Source: Euptelea pleiosperma
Taxonomy: Eukaryota; Streptophyta; Magnoliopsida; Ranunculales; Eupteleaceae
Reading direction: 5' to 3'
Assembly (NCBI GenBank): GCA_035048495.1
Contig: CM068541.1
Location: 11,043,929 to 11,107,928, forward strand
Length of the DNA: 64,000 bases
Part shown: piece by piece, positions 9,044 to 20,399 of the stretch
How positions within the stretch are numbered: position 1 is the first letter of the stretch
How the letters are laid out: each line of letters opens with the position of its first letter
The notes under the pieces: generated by a model
Seen by the model: the letters and a program-made list of their open reading frames with translations, nothing else
Told to the model about the DNA's origin: nothing
Databases searched by the model: none
Position numbers and translations under genes: made by a program

Positions 9044-12000
9044 CATTCTGATTTGGCTTCTAGTCCATTAAGAGGTAAACGGTGGCCAAGCAATCTTCGC
9101 ACAGCAAGAGCTTCTGAAGTACTTTCATCAGACAATCTCAAACATCTCGATCGAATGTCTCCAACAGCTGGACCACCTATAATATAACCATCCAATTGTC
9201 TTCCATTTCAACTTTTTTTTAGCGAGAGAAATGAATGTGCACAAACTATTGAACGAAAAAAACTCAGAACTGTGAAGCTAGGTAACATCTTAACTTACCA
9301 AGTACACGAACAATCTCAGCTGTACTTCCTCCATCATCAGAAACCGGGAGAACATGTGCAACACGCGTTGTTAACTTTTTCAACTCTTCCACAACACCAT
9401 TAAATGCAGTTCCACCTGAAGCAATATTGAGCTCCTGAATGAATGCTTTGAACAATGTTCATAGTAACCAACACAAAAATTAGCAATTCAAACAGCAAAG
9501 GTTAGGCAACTTCCCTTATCAGACAATATGCAGTTCAAAGATTATTGGTATAAGATCAAATATGTAAAAACAAAATACTAAAAAACTCCCCCTTTAAAGC
9601 TTTAACTTTAAAGTTAGAATCTAAAAAAAAACAAAAAAAGTTAACAGACCAAAAACAAATATAAGCACTTCCAATATATAACTGCTACACTCACGAATAA
9701 CGTCATGGGAAATTTAATCAGACATCTTTGTCACTCATTTATATAGCCCTTTCTCTAAGAGGCAAAGAGATAAAGACTCAATCATAGTAGTATATTATAG
9801 TTCCTCAAGAATCCATGTAGTTTCTTGTGGAACTGATGCAGTCCAATCTCACCACTTTATATAAGGCTATATTTTTCTACATTCAAAAGTTCAGATGCAT
9901 CTCAACTTCGGTACTATTAATTTATTCAATTAGAAAACCAATGAGCCTGAGTTCACGCAATTCCAACATGAATTGAATGAGTTATATCAAAAATATGAAC
10001 AAGGCCTTGAGTTTTGACGGGATTGTTAGTGTGGTAACTTGTTGGTTTATAAAAGTAGAGTTTTAGGTCTTTAGGCTAGTCTAAGAGAGTATTCTTATTT
10101 GTTTCCAAAGGTAATAAGATTAGTCTAGAAGGTTTTAAACTCCCATTATTGTCTCATTATTAGTTAAGTTTCTAATCAGAGTCATTAGTTTTGAAAATTA
10201 GGTCTTTAGGCAGTTTCCTAATCGAAGTAGAGTTAGTGAAACCAATGTAACTTTATAGACAATGGGGCATCCAGAAAGCTTCCATTTTCAAGTTCAATTG
10301 TAAAGAGGAAAAAATCCATCACCCAAATGTTATAACCTATAAGTACTAACATTGTTTTAACAATTGCAGTTAAAACACAGTTACGAAACTGTTGATCTTT
10401 GGGGTGTGAGCAAGGTTTAAAATATCATTCTATTTCATTGTCTCGATAAGCTGACGAAACAAGACATATCGATCACCAAGTTTGGTCCACAATCTTTAAC
10501 CTGCATTTCAACCAAGACTTTATATGCCTCCGTAGCTCTACCTTCCTTACACAAGTAATTTACCAACATATTGTACATAACAACATCTGGCCTAAACCGC
10601 CTTCTCTTCATCTCAATGAGCAAAGCTCTTGATTCCTCAACCATCCCTCTCTTTCCAAGGTCAGTCATCAAAACACTGAAATTCACGAGGCAGGGTATAC
10701 ACTGTTGATACTTCATATCGAATATCATCTTCTTTGCAACATTATATTTTCCTACAGAGCACAAGCCCTACATCAACAAACCAAATGTGACCACATTCGG
10801 GTACTTCCCTTTCCGAGTCATGTCCTCAACCAAAGCCATTACTTTATCCAAATCACCATTTTTACATAGAAACCCAATTAGGCTATTGCAAGTCACTACA
10901 GTGGATTGGATTTCTCTATCAAGCATTTCTTCAAAGTTCAAACAATGCGCTTCTTCAAAATGGTACCTGGACCCTTCAGCCTCCTCGCAATGGCTCCAAC
11001 ATTCCTTCATGGAACACTCAATGAAGAAGTTTATATGACACAACCACCAAGTTTTGTCGATGGCCATGTTCCGAATCATGTCTGTCACCTACGGAAATGA
11101 CTATATGGGTTAAAATGAGCCCCACATGCCTAGTTTGCCCACCTCAGCTCCTTCCTTCTTGCCCAAGGATTTTGTTTCTCCAAAACGGACACTTTCCTCT
11201 TCATCTGCTCGTCCTCCGAGTCGGTTACTTATGTCCTTGTTTATGTTGATGATCTCATCATCCCAGATAGTTCCACTTCGGCGATTACATCTCTCATTGC
11301 TCACCTTCACAAGGAATCTGCTATGAAAGACTTGGGCAAACTTAATTTCTTCTTTGGCATACCCCGTCTGGATTGTGTCGCACTCAACGACAATACATTG
11401 CCGAGTTACTTCACCGTTGTTCGATGGAAGGTGCCAAACCTCTCAGGAATCTGTATCCCCAAACTCAAAGCTTCACAAAACATATGGTGAACCCTTCAAG
11501 GATCCAACTCGCTATAGGAGTTTGGTCAGTGCACTTCAATATGCGACAATTACAAGACCAGACATCTCTTTTTCCGTCACTAGAGTTTGTCAATATATGC
11601 ACAGTCGACTATTAATCATTGGGTCACCGTGACCTCAAGAATAGCATTGATCTCTACCTTCCAATTTGTTGCTCCGAAAACTTCACCATATCAGCATTCT
11701 CCGATGCCAATTGGGCAGGGTGTCCTAACGACCGAAAATCCACAGGTGGTTATGCTATATTTCTTGGACCCAAGCACGGAGGCTGAATATCGTGCCCTTG
11801 CCGATGCCACGCAGAAATCACATGGCCTCAATCTCTCATCAATGAACTTCATCTTCCGATTCTTCCAAAGTGCCCAATCCTGTGGTTTGATACCATTGGT
11901 GCTACTTATCTCACGGCAAACCCAATTTTCCACAACTATATGAAGCACATTGAAATCGCATTTCACTTTGTCCGTGATAAAGTAGCCAAGCAGGATCTTG

Positions 12001-12971
12001 AAGTTCAATATATCTCCACCAAGGATCAACTGGCAGACATACTTACGAAGCCATTGTCAAAATCACATTTCAATCTTTTGCATAACAAGCTAATTCTTCA
12101 CGAAGTCCCACTTAGCTTGCAGGGGCGTATCAGAGATAACGATTAGATTCATCTCAAATCTTATCTTCTCCTCACTAGAGTCTCCAGGTCATTCAAACCT
12201 CTCTTCACTCCGTTATCTACTGATCAAGTCTCATGGGCACTCAAACCTTTCCTCTTCACTTAACACATGTACATTTCTGTTCCATACAGTTTTCTATATA
12301 TATAACACTCTCATAGTAAATACAATCAAGAAAACATTGTATCACTTACAAAAGGTCGTTTTTCAGCTAAGCGTAAATAATGGTTAAATAACTGTTAACA
12401 GCCGTTATAACCGATAGATACATTATAACATATTCAGCACTAAATACCAAATTACATAACGGGGTTGGTGCGTTACCATTATAACGTCCATTAACCGTCA
12501 TTTTAAATCATGCATAAAATCTCTTTTTATTAATCTAAGTTATCTAACACTACTTTTCTAAATTCTTTCTCATTCATAAAGAGTCTTGATTTCAATGTTC
12601 AAACTCATTAGAAATCTGTGCCATCAATCAATCATTCAATCTCCCGCTTCATTACAGTTCATTCACAGAAAAATGCATTTTTGGCCATCTGAAGTTTGAA
12701 TTAGAAAATAACACAAGCAATCAACAAGAAAATCAAATATTTTTTAAATTAGGTTGAAGAGACGAGGAATTAAACCTGAGAAAACAAGCAAGGAAGGCGG
12801 TTGCTTGGTAGGGTTTGAAGAGGATTGGTGGCCAGCCATGGTGAGGAGGGATCTGGAGCTGGAAGAAGAGGCGGAGGCATTCGGATTGAAGAGAATTGGA
12901 GGAAATGGGGATGAGAGCGGTAACGCTTTACAATTACATATCAACGCGGGACCCAGAGTAGCGTCCGCCAT
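9044..12971 (-). CDS. CofD/UPF0052-domain protein (MEE18 type), 5' part, three exons
   Basis: Exons on the minus strand are 12971-12776, 9415-9299 and 9176-9044, all with GT-AG borders and matching phases (1, 1, 2). Exon 1 gives a Ser-rich N-terminus that could be a transit peptide, ending PPSLLVFSG. Exon 2 continues [20 protein letters not shown] and [19 protein letters not shown]. Exon 3 gives [16 protein letters not shown] and ends in KSEW. The FSGGTAFN turn and SDDGGST motif are hallmarks of the CofD/YvcK (UPF0052) fold, whose bacterial members are phospholactate transferase and a cell-wall/gluconeogenesis factor. From memory the Arabidopsis homologue is MEE18 (At2g34090), needed for embryo development; its enzyme activity is not known to me. 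The C-terminal exons lie beyond the left edge. Intron 1 (9416-12775) holds a PPR pseudogene and a Copia fragment; intron 3 appears to hold Copia element A. Confidence 0.85.
9460..10434. other. intron 1 of the CofD-like gene, no feature seen
   Basis: AT-rich sequence without a recognisable coding block on either strand. It lies between exon 2 and the PPR pseudogene. Confidence 0.4.
10435..11090 (-). pseudogene. pentatricopeptide-repeat (PPR) gene fragment
   Basis: The minus-strand frame reads through about four PPR units: [20 protein letters not shown], then [22 protein letters not shown], a TAG stop (about 10765-10767), [18 protein letters not shown], a unit with [20 protein letters not shown], and the unit [23 protein letters not shown] proteins bind organellar RNA, but this piece has one in-frame stop, no recognisable start or organellar targeting region, and sits inside intron 1 of another gene on the same strand. 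The sequence upstream of about 11000 no longer resembles PPR. It looks like a gene fragment carried in by duplication or a transposon. Confidence 0.8.
11130..12350 (+). mobile_element. Copia fragment (element C): RT end, RNase H and possible LTR
   Basis: Plus-strand frames show the RT core [19 protein letters not shown] with a following [13 protein letters not shown] (about 11215-11360). Next come the connection segment [20 protein letters not shown] (about 11512-11570) and RNase H with [20 protein letters not shown] (about 11695-11755). The RNase H end, [20 protein letters not shown], is at about 12011-12070. At least four frameshifts are needed to join them. This is a different Copia family from A and B. 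The AT-rich sequence after about 12125 may be its 3' LTR, but no second LTR is present. It lies antisense in intron 1 of the CofD-like gene. Confidence 0.8.
12350..12510. repeat. fragment of the ATAACGG-rich MITE family
   Basis: It contains the CCGTTATAACCG and CCATTATAACG motifs and an end reading GGTCGTTTTTCAG. The same motifs fill the longer copies at 60893-61258 and 61748-62128. This copy is short and decayed. Confidence 0.5.
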
Positions 12972-13267
12972 TAACTCCCGCGGAATCTCTCACCCACGCC
13001 TATATTAAGCTTCACTGTTCGTTACATCTCTACTAGTTTAAAACGTGGGAATAATGTTTTCTGGAAGGCCCGTTCAGATTTCTTCTATGGACCGGCTCCA
13101 TTTTTTTTGCATCTTTCCTCGACAAATGACATCGTCTCGAATTTTTTTAGTTTTTTTTTAATAAAATAAAAAGTGAAAGAAGGTCGCGCCGTTTGCCATG
13201 TGGAAAGGGTTATTGGACTGGAACTTTCCACTTGCGTAGATCCTCAGTCTGGCTGGCCAAACACTTG

Positions 13268-13402
13268 GGGCCCTTTGGAATTGCCAGCTCATCTTTTCAC
13301 ATGCTGTGAAACCAGCCAACAATATAAGCCACGTGGTATACTCTTAGAGGGGTTGCCAGCTCATCTTTTCACATGCAGTGCAATGACCATATGGAGATTT
13401 TG
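13268..13402. repeat. local duplication next to a foldback MITE
   Basis: The block GCCAGCTCATCTTTTCACATG occurs twice (about 13280-13300 and 13349-13369). The block AACAATATAAG followed by a CGTGG core and ACTCTTAGAGG also occurs twice (about 13320 and 13421). The end of the MITE arm seems to have been duplicated together with about 30 bp of flank. Confidence 0.6.
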
Positions 13403-13835
13403 TAGAACTTTGATGACAGTCAACAATATAAGTGACGTGGCACACTCTTAGAGGATGCTGACCGGATAAATGTTTGGTCAATCCCTTACTGATTAGTGAT
13501 TTCAAACCTATGGATCTTTGTACCCCAAATAACGGTCAATAATGCTCAAAATCCACGGTTAAAAATCACCCCATGAAAATGACCCCAATCCAATGCTTAG
13601 AAATCACTAATCAGGCTAATTTTTGTTCGTATGTCCATATAGGGTATGGCCAAACATCCATATGATCATAAATCTCGAGGTGGTGTTTGGTAAATCAAGT
13701 TATCAATTCTAAAAGCTTAAAGTGCTTTAGGTCTGATAGCTTAATGACTTATGACTGAATAAGAACATGCCACCGTGGCTCGTATTCTGGGTGATAAGTA
13801 ACTTTGTTGACCGGCGACGGTCAGCAAAGTTCTAC
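13402..13835. repeat. foldback MITE, copy 1
   Basis: This is a long imperfect palindrome. The outer arms are GTAGAACTTTG (left) and CAAAGTTCTAC (right). The inner arms share CTGATTAGTGATTTC and its complement around a central ACGGTCAATAATGCTC block. It belongs to the family seen at 24799, 25853, 44310, 46480, 47548, 60590 and 63414. It lies about 430 bp upstream of the CofD-like gene start, so it may sit in that gene's promoter region. Confidence 0.75.
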
Positions 13836-14978
13836 TCCCATATATAGATTAGTCCTATGCTAATTCCTGACACGTGTCTGGTTAATTATATTCCTTTGTT
13901 TTAGTTCTTGTGGGACAAATCCATTATCCAAAATTCCATATTGGTTTAGTGGAATCCAATATCCATGTTTCACATTGCTTGGCTGGAGTGCAAGGCCAGC
14001 TCAACCCTTAGGCAGTTGAGTCTTGAGACAGCGACCTAAGGCCCCACCGTCATTTGAGGCCCCGCAACACGTCAGCCACATGCTCCAGAGGCTAAAATTT
14101 GCAACAATTTTGTTTTTGCCCCTCCACTTTCACCCTCTCTCCAAGGTTCATTAAAATCCCATAAAAGCATTAATGTGATTTAGTTAATTTTATATGGGTA
14201 AAATTATCCTTTAATTTTATAAAGGTAGTATAGAGAAAAGAGAAATGCGAATCCTCCATTTTCTTCTATCTCTTTAATAAATATTTTTTTTGTACGCCTC
14301 TTTAATAAATGAACAACACATTTTTAGAAAATTATTATTTTTCTTCGAAAATCCTTAAAAACTAATAACTTTTAATTTCTAAATCCGTTCACAATGAAAA
14401 TAGATTCATTAGAAAGCTCTCGTTGAGATCTTTTCAATGTAATTCGATAGTTATTATTTTTATTAAAAAAAATCTAATATTTTTATTAATTGAAAATTTC
14501 TATAATACCATTATAAAATTGATATTTATACTTAAAATGACGTACAAGAAAGTAATAGCATTATATTAAGTTGCCCTCTTACTCTTACTAAAAAAGAAGT
14601 TATACATTTACCATTTTTATAAATGCGATTTTATTAAAACATCATGAGCATCGCTCATGCACTCCAATGGGGTGCCTTAGGATGATGTATTTTTTTTGTG
14701 TGGGTGAGGGGTTATTAAGACTTCAAAGAAGATAGGGCTAGAAACATGGGATTTGGGGGGTCTTTGGTGAAGTACTTTTTTATTATTATTGAGGTTTGAG
14801 AGAAAAAAGACTAATTTTTTAATTAAAATTTATTTTTATTAATATTTTAAATAAAATAGGCTGATTAACGTTTTTGACTTAGGCCTCAACTTGCATTCAG
14901 ACGGGCCTGCAGTGTTTACATTGTTTGGCTTGCAGCCACGCAAGGAATAAGAATAAACTTGTCCACAAATTAAAGAAG
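13836..14978. other. AT-rich intergenic DNA, no gene seen
   Basis: No open frame with a recognisable product was found. The part from 14160 to 14860 is very AT-rich. A CACGTG core occurs at about 13871. Confidence 0.4.
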
Positions 14979-15166
14979 GTGCACTAATTTTCTGACCCCT
15001 CTCAATGTTCCTGTGCTCGGCCTTGGATTTCAAGGATCCAACGGTGGTTGTCAGCGCAAAGCTGGCATCACTTTTTTACTTTATGGGGGAGTTGACAACC
15101 ACCGTTGGATTCTTGGAATCCACGGCCAAGCGCACAAACACCAAGGGGGGTCAGAAAAAGGGGGTA
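14979..15166. repeat. short hairpin MITE, second family
   Basis: Arms of about 65 bp pair almost perfectly. The left arm contains TTTCTGACCCC and CCAACGGTGGTTGTCA, the right arm TGACAACCACCGTTGG and GGGGTCAGAAA. The loop is about 40 bp. No second copy is seen in the window. Confidence 0.75.
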
Positions 15167-16975
15167 CTTGGAGCCTGAGCTTTTTTTAGTAGGCGAAGTG
15201 TGGTTTGGACTTTGAGGAGTTTCTGTTTAAGGAATGAGGACCAGATTGGTGTGGTTGAACTGCTTGATGTAGAAACTCTTCAGAGAAATAATCATTGGCC
15301 ATGTTCACAAGAGTCGCATTGAATATGGCTCTGCATGGTTGCCCTGAATAAGTCTTCTAGAAATGGCTCTGTATGGTTATCAACAAAAAGTTTTACAGAA
15401 AACAGATTTGTATGTCAGAAAGTGTTGATACAGAAAACTTATTCAAGACAACCATACCGAGCCTAAATGTCATAAAACTTTCTTTCTGTATCAACACAAT
15501 TCCTAATATACAAATCCTTTTTCTGTACAACCATGAGCCTGTTCCAAAACTTTTCCATGGATTATGTTCATTACATTCACCTTGCTTTAGATGCACCCAA
15601 TATTACAATAAAATTGAGCTTTTAAACCATTGCAATGTTGAAAAATTGCACTTTTCTATTTTAACATGTTTGAATCACACCAACCATCAAACTTAATTAT
15701 ATTCCCTGTTTTGGGCTCATAAAGGATAAGTTTATTTAAACCCCAGTGTGAAAAACCCTTGGTTCTGTACATGCAAGACATCCCTTCTTAAGGTATTTAC
15801 ACAAATTAGCAAGAGGTACACGCAAAACTGTAGTTCCAAAAGGATAACAAAAAAGATGCCATCCGTATGTTCAAGCCATTGATGTTCTTTGAAATTTGTG
15901 TGGTGGAAATATCCAACCACCACCAGTAATCTGGACTTTGGGTCGATGATAGCATTGCCCAAACAAAAACCCAAAGAAGCAACCATACAGTCATTGATTA
16001 GAAACAAGTTTTAACACGACAATAGTCATGTTTTTTACACATGAATTAAACCATTTGCCAAATCTAATACATTAATGTGATGAATTGATTTTAAATTTTG
16101 TACATTCACTTTTTGTGAGCGAATTTGCAGCTGCCTTGTTGCTTTTGTTTTTTTTTTTTTTATACATATAGTTTCATTTTAGGCTTGGTTCGAAACATTT
16201 ACATATAATATTTAACCATTCGTTAGTTTACGATGCAAATGCAGCTATGGTTAGACTATTAACTCATCTTTTACTATTTACCTTCAAATAATCCATGTCC
16301 CACTCATTATTTTGTGAAAGTGCAAGGCCATTATCCACCAATGGGCTTTCCCTGTAGATGGCACCCCCCCTAAATTCTGATCACATGACCATCAAAAAAG
16401 CTGATTTCCATCGAGAGAACAGGTCAATTATCAGCTTGTTAGGACATGATCAAAGCTGTTCAAAGCAAATTCAGTAACTTCACCGATAAAGATGAAGCTT
16501 TGGGTCACGAAGAAGCCCACTTTCCAATGATCGCCTGGTATTGAACATCTATTGCAAAAGTGATTGCCAGTCAGCTATACAGCAGTGAATTTGTTCCCAG
16601 GCCTTGAACACACCACCCACCAAACAAAGACCACAAAACATTTTGGATCAAGAAAAAAAAAGTGAAGATAAACAGTAAATGAGGTCCAAGTTGTATACTG
16701 CTTCTCTGGAAAACATTAAATAAAACCAGTGGTGTACAGTAACCACATCCAGGGTTGCAATTTTATAAAGGATCTATTCCATTCCATCACTAGAACTGAT
16801 GGATTTCACTGTCTGCCTTCTTTTACTTATCTCATTTTAACTTATTTATAATTAAAGAGGGGCACTTTGGCCCACAATTATTGATGTATAGCAGTGTAAT
16901 CTTTATCACCTTCATCAGCAGAGCTGCAGAACCAGTCGAGTTACGTGGTTATTTACAGAGCACTTCTCATTTTAT
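15167..16975. other. intergenic DNA downstream of the five-exon gene, no gene seen
   Basis: No recognisable coding block was found. The part nearest 16975 would be the 3' UTR of the gene at 16976-19834. A long poly(T) tract lies at about 16148-16162. Confidence 0.4.
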
Positions 16976-19834
16976 CTACAGAAGCTCCCATTCAGATTCA
17001 CAGAAATCAGGAATTGGTAATTTCTTTGGATCCAAGTTCCTGGCAAGTGAGAACGAAGTGGAACTTTCCACTCTCTGTTGGTTGGTTCCAGCACCGATGT
17101 CTCCATACCAAATTGCTAGCTGCTCACACTCCTGCTTCTTTGCTGACCTCATTTTTGAAGCAAAAGCATCTCGGATTTTTTTCTAATAAACAGTGTTATT
17201 AGTTAGTCTGTGTGCATGGGAGAGAAAGATGGAGTACAGGGTGGGATTGTACCTTGTATGATCTGTGCTTGCCAGCCCTATGAGAAACGAAGCAAAGCTC
17301 TTCACTATCCACAACTATACAACTTCCCTCAAGCTTTGCATTATCGAAGCCTTCAATGGTTTCAATGCCTGGTTCAACAGCATCATTACCCTCAGCCAGT
17401 TCAGCATTATCATCGTCTGATCTTCCTGTAAAGGCTGGACCCACATCACTTAATACATTATAAAATAAAATAAGTCCAAACATAATCAATAGCTAATATC
17501 CCACAGATTACCTGGACGCAATCCAGGATACACAAAAACAGTTAAAGCAGACTAATGCCTGATATATGGTGGAAATGAAAACTTCCTATAGGTTGTGGGA
17601 AATCTGACTTGATTCATTAAAATTGCAAAATATGTAAAAGCACTACACATGCTTCTTGAATGCTTTCATCCTCAAATCCTAAGAACACATTCCACAGCAA
17701 AACACAGAAAGCTCCTGTGACTCTATGGCCTACAGGTAATGTACGAACCAAAATCTACTGCACATCTGTCTGTTTAGCTATGATCTGCATGGAAGAATAT
17801 ATCAAGCAAGAATGTAATTTAAGCTTCTGAAAACCAATAAAGAAGTTCCATTTGAGCAAGAGACACTTCTGTGTGAAATAGTCAAGCCTTTAATCATTTT
17901 ATCACCTTTTCATTATCTACCTTCAACTACATAGCAACTCTCCAAAATCAAGTCGGGATAATGCTACCCCACAAGAAATACCAGAATATTTCAAGAATCA
18001 CTTGATAGAAAGCACAGAAAAGGCCAATCCAAGAAGTAAAAACAGACTTGAAATAAACTACAGGGAATCACAAGTTACAGACAAGAAAGTTCATTCCTCC
18101 AATAAAATCCATAATCCCAAGTGGTATATTATTGAGAAACATGACACTAATGGTAAGATAGGGTATATCACATCAGAAGGCAAATGCAATAGAATTACAG
18201 GAAAATAGTAAAGAAAAGCAAGACAAGAAGAAAAAGTGAGAAGTTATGCATCTCTGCACCATATATACCAATTTCTGGCAGGGGCACAAACATCTCTAAT
18301 TCGGCATGTTCACTATACTGTTCAGGCCCATTCCTAGAAGATCCCATCAGAGATACTGTCTCATAAGTCTTGGAGGTATCTGTGGCTGCCAAAACAGAAG
18401 TTAACAGAGCGCATTCGTAGAAGAAGGAAAGAAACAAGCACATAAAGTGATATAGGGACCAGAAAATAGTCACCATTCAACTCTGTTGATAAGATGATGC
18501 TGGAGGGAATTGGTCCGGTTTCCACTACTTCGTTCTCAGAGGGTACAACTGGTAGAATCAAATCAGAGGATGGGAGAGCACTCAAAATATCAGCAATACA
18601 CCCAGTTGCATCTAAAACATCGGTACCAATTGTCCCCGCTCTTGGGTGTGGGTTACACCCTGTAACATCAGCTGAAGTTGGGGGTGGCATCTTTGTCAGT
18701 GTATTGCATGCATTGTCACGATTTTCATTATGGAGTCTGCTGAACAATGATGCTTGACTTAAATCTTTCTCCGCAGGAGCAATTCCTTCAGACACCGCAA
18801 GTGGAGGTGGCTTCTCCTTTAGAGGATCTTCGTCAATGCCTACCCTTGATGTTTTATACATCCAAGCATCACCATTTTGTTTCAGAGATAAATCAGAACC
18901 TACCCCTTTAGCAGGATCCACAGAAGATGGAGAAAGCAACTGATCTTTGTTGTGGAGACAGCTGAACAATGATTCTTGACTCGAATCTCTCCCTGCAAGA
19001 GCAATTGCCTCTGACACCCCAGGAGCAGGTGGTTTCTCCTCCGTAAAATTTTCTTCAATACCTTCCTTTGACCTGTTATGCATAACATTGTTTTGTTCCA
19101 GAGATATGCCTGAGCCTGCCCTTTTAACAGGATCCACAGAAGATGGAGGAAGCAAATGATTTCTGTTGCGGAGTCCACTGGAAAATGATACTCGACTCGA
19201 ATCTTTACCTGCAGGAGCACTTACCTCCAACAGCTTATGAGGATGTGGCGTTTCCTTTATAGGCTCTTCCTCATTACCTACCTTAGACTTTTTATAGGTC
19301 TCAACATCAACATTTTGTTCCAGAGATAAGTCAGAATCTGCCTCTTTAACGGGTTCCAAAGAAGGAGGGAGCAAATCTTGCATTACTTCTGCGTAAAATT
19401 TTTTAACACTTACACCGACCGTCTGCACCTGACTTTCAACATATTTTGCCGTTTCCTGTCCAAGAAAGATATTTATTTTATGCAAATTGCAAGCTTCAAT
19501 TTGAGAAAAATACATCCACCAGACATGTATTAATTCTAGAGCACATTTTACTTCTAGAGCACCAGTGTTTCTTCTAGAGCAGATTTTGCTTCATCCACTC
19601 CAGTGAAAACACAATGCTTCTCTGGAAGAAGCAAAATGTGCTCTGGAAGAAGCAAATGCACAGATAGTCTCCAAGAAAAGTTAAAGGAGAACCATGTAAC
19701 CACAAGAACCTGAAGAGGGCTTTCAAGAAAAAGACGCATACCTGGCACACAATATCCTCCACCTCCAGGCACATAGCTTCAAACTTCTGGTATATGTTGC
19801 CAGCCCAGGTTATTCCTTTATAGTTGAAATCCAT
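16976..19834 (-). CDS. uncharacterised plant-specific protein, 523 residues, five exons
   Basis: Exons on the minus strand are 19834-19742, 19455-18474, 18385-18269, 17425-17253 and 17182-16976. All borders are GT-AG and phases agree (0, 1, 1, 0), giving 524 codons with the TAG stop. The start ATG at 19834 was preferred over one three codons upstream because MDFNYKGITWAGNIYQKFEA opens a conserved-looking block. That block continues through exon 2 as ETAKYVESQVQTVGVSVKKF. The middle is low-complexity and acidic, with three repeats (residues about 61-277). The C-terminus is again ordered: KIRDAFASKMRSAKKQECEQ, then a DFCESEWELL tail. I recognise it as a family found widely in angiosperms but know no function. 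No membrane segment or signal peptide is seen. Confidence 0.85.
18715..19368 (-). repeat. three coding tandem repeats of about 72 residues in exon 2
   Basis: Repeat 1 runs 19368-19150, repeat 2 19149-18934, repeat 3 18933 to about 18715. Each has a PPSSVDPVK-like start, an SLEQN or SLKQN motif, an EE-P-KE-PP stretch, an APAGKDSS-like motif and a SLFSCLHN-like end. The three have diverged well beyond a recent slippage event but keep the same length within two residues. Confidence 0.85.
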
Positions 19835-20399
19835 AGTGAACATAAATAAACCTCACTGAAGTGGAATTTTCAAACTTCCTCCACTTTCAATTTCTTTAGT
19901 TCTTAGTCCAAGAATGCAACTCTCCACATCTGTAAACATCGGATGAAACTTCTGTTAAGACTTGCACGAAGTGGACCTCCAAGTTGTTGTGCTACTGAAC
20001 CATAATATTTAGCTAAGAGGAAAATATGACATGAAAATAAAAAGAACAGAACCCTAGCAAGTAAATGAGCTTATCAGCTAGTTAACTTAAATTTGGGAAA
20101 GAGATTGAAAGAAGGCGAAAACCAAACCCTGCCAGCCAACATGAGATTTACCAACTTATTTTATCCTACATGAACCTACATGCATACACATGCACACAAA
20201 CACAAACATTCAACAGCCTCCGCACAAAGTCATTCAGTATAAACAATTAAAGGAGGAACCCTTAGTGTACCAGTCAAAGGAAAAAAGAAGACCTTATTTA
20301 TCATATAAAGCCACTTCATATGTCGTTTCATTGCTCGGTTCAGTAAGTTAGCCAGGATATAGATCCTCAGTAGGGATTCCCCACCGTCTCATAGTCGGG
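19835..20399. other. 5' flank of the five-exon gene, possible 5' UTR
   Basis: No coding block is seen. A GT-AG intron in the 5' UTR is possible, but nothing fixes it. Confidence 0.35.
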
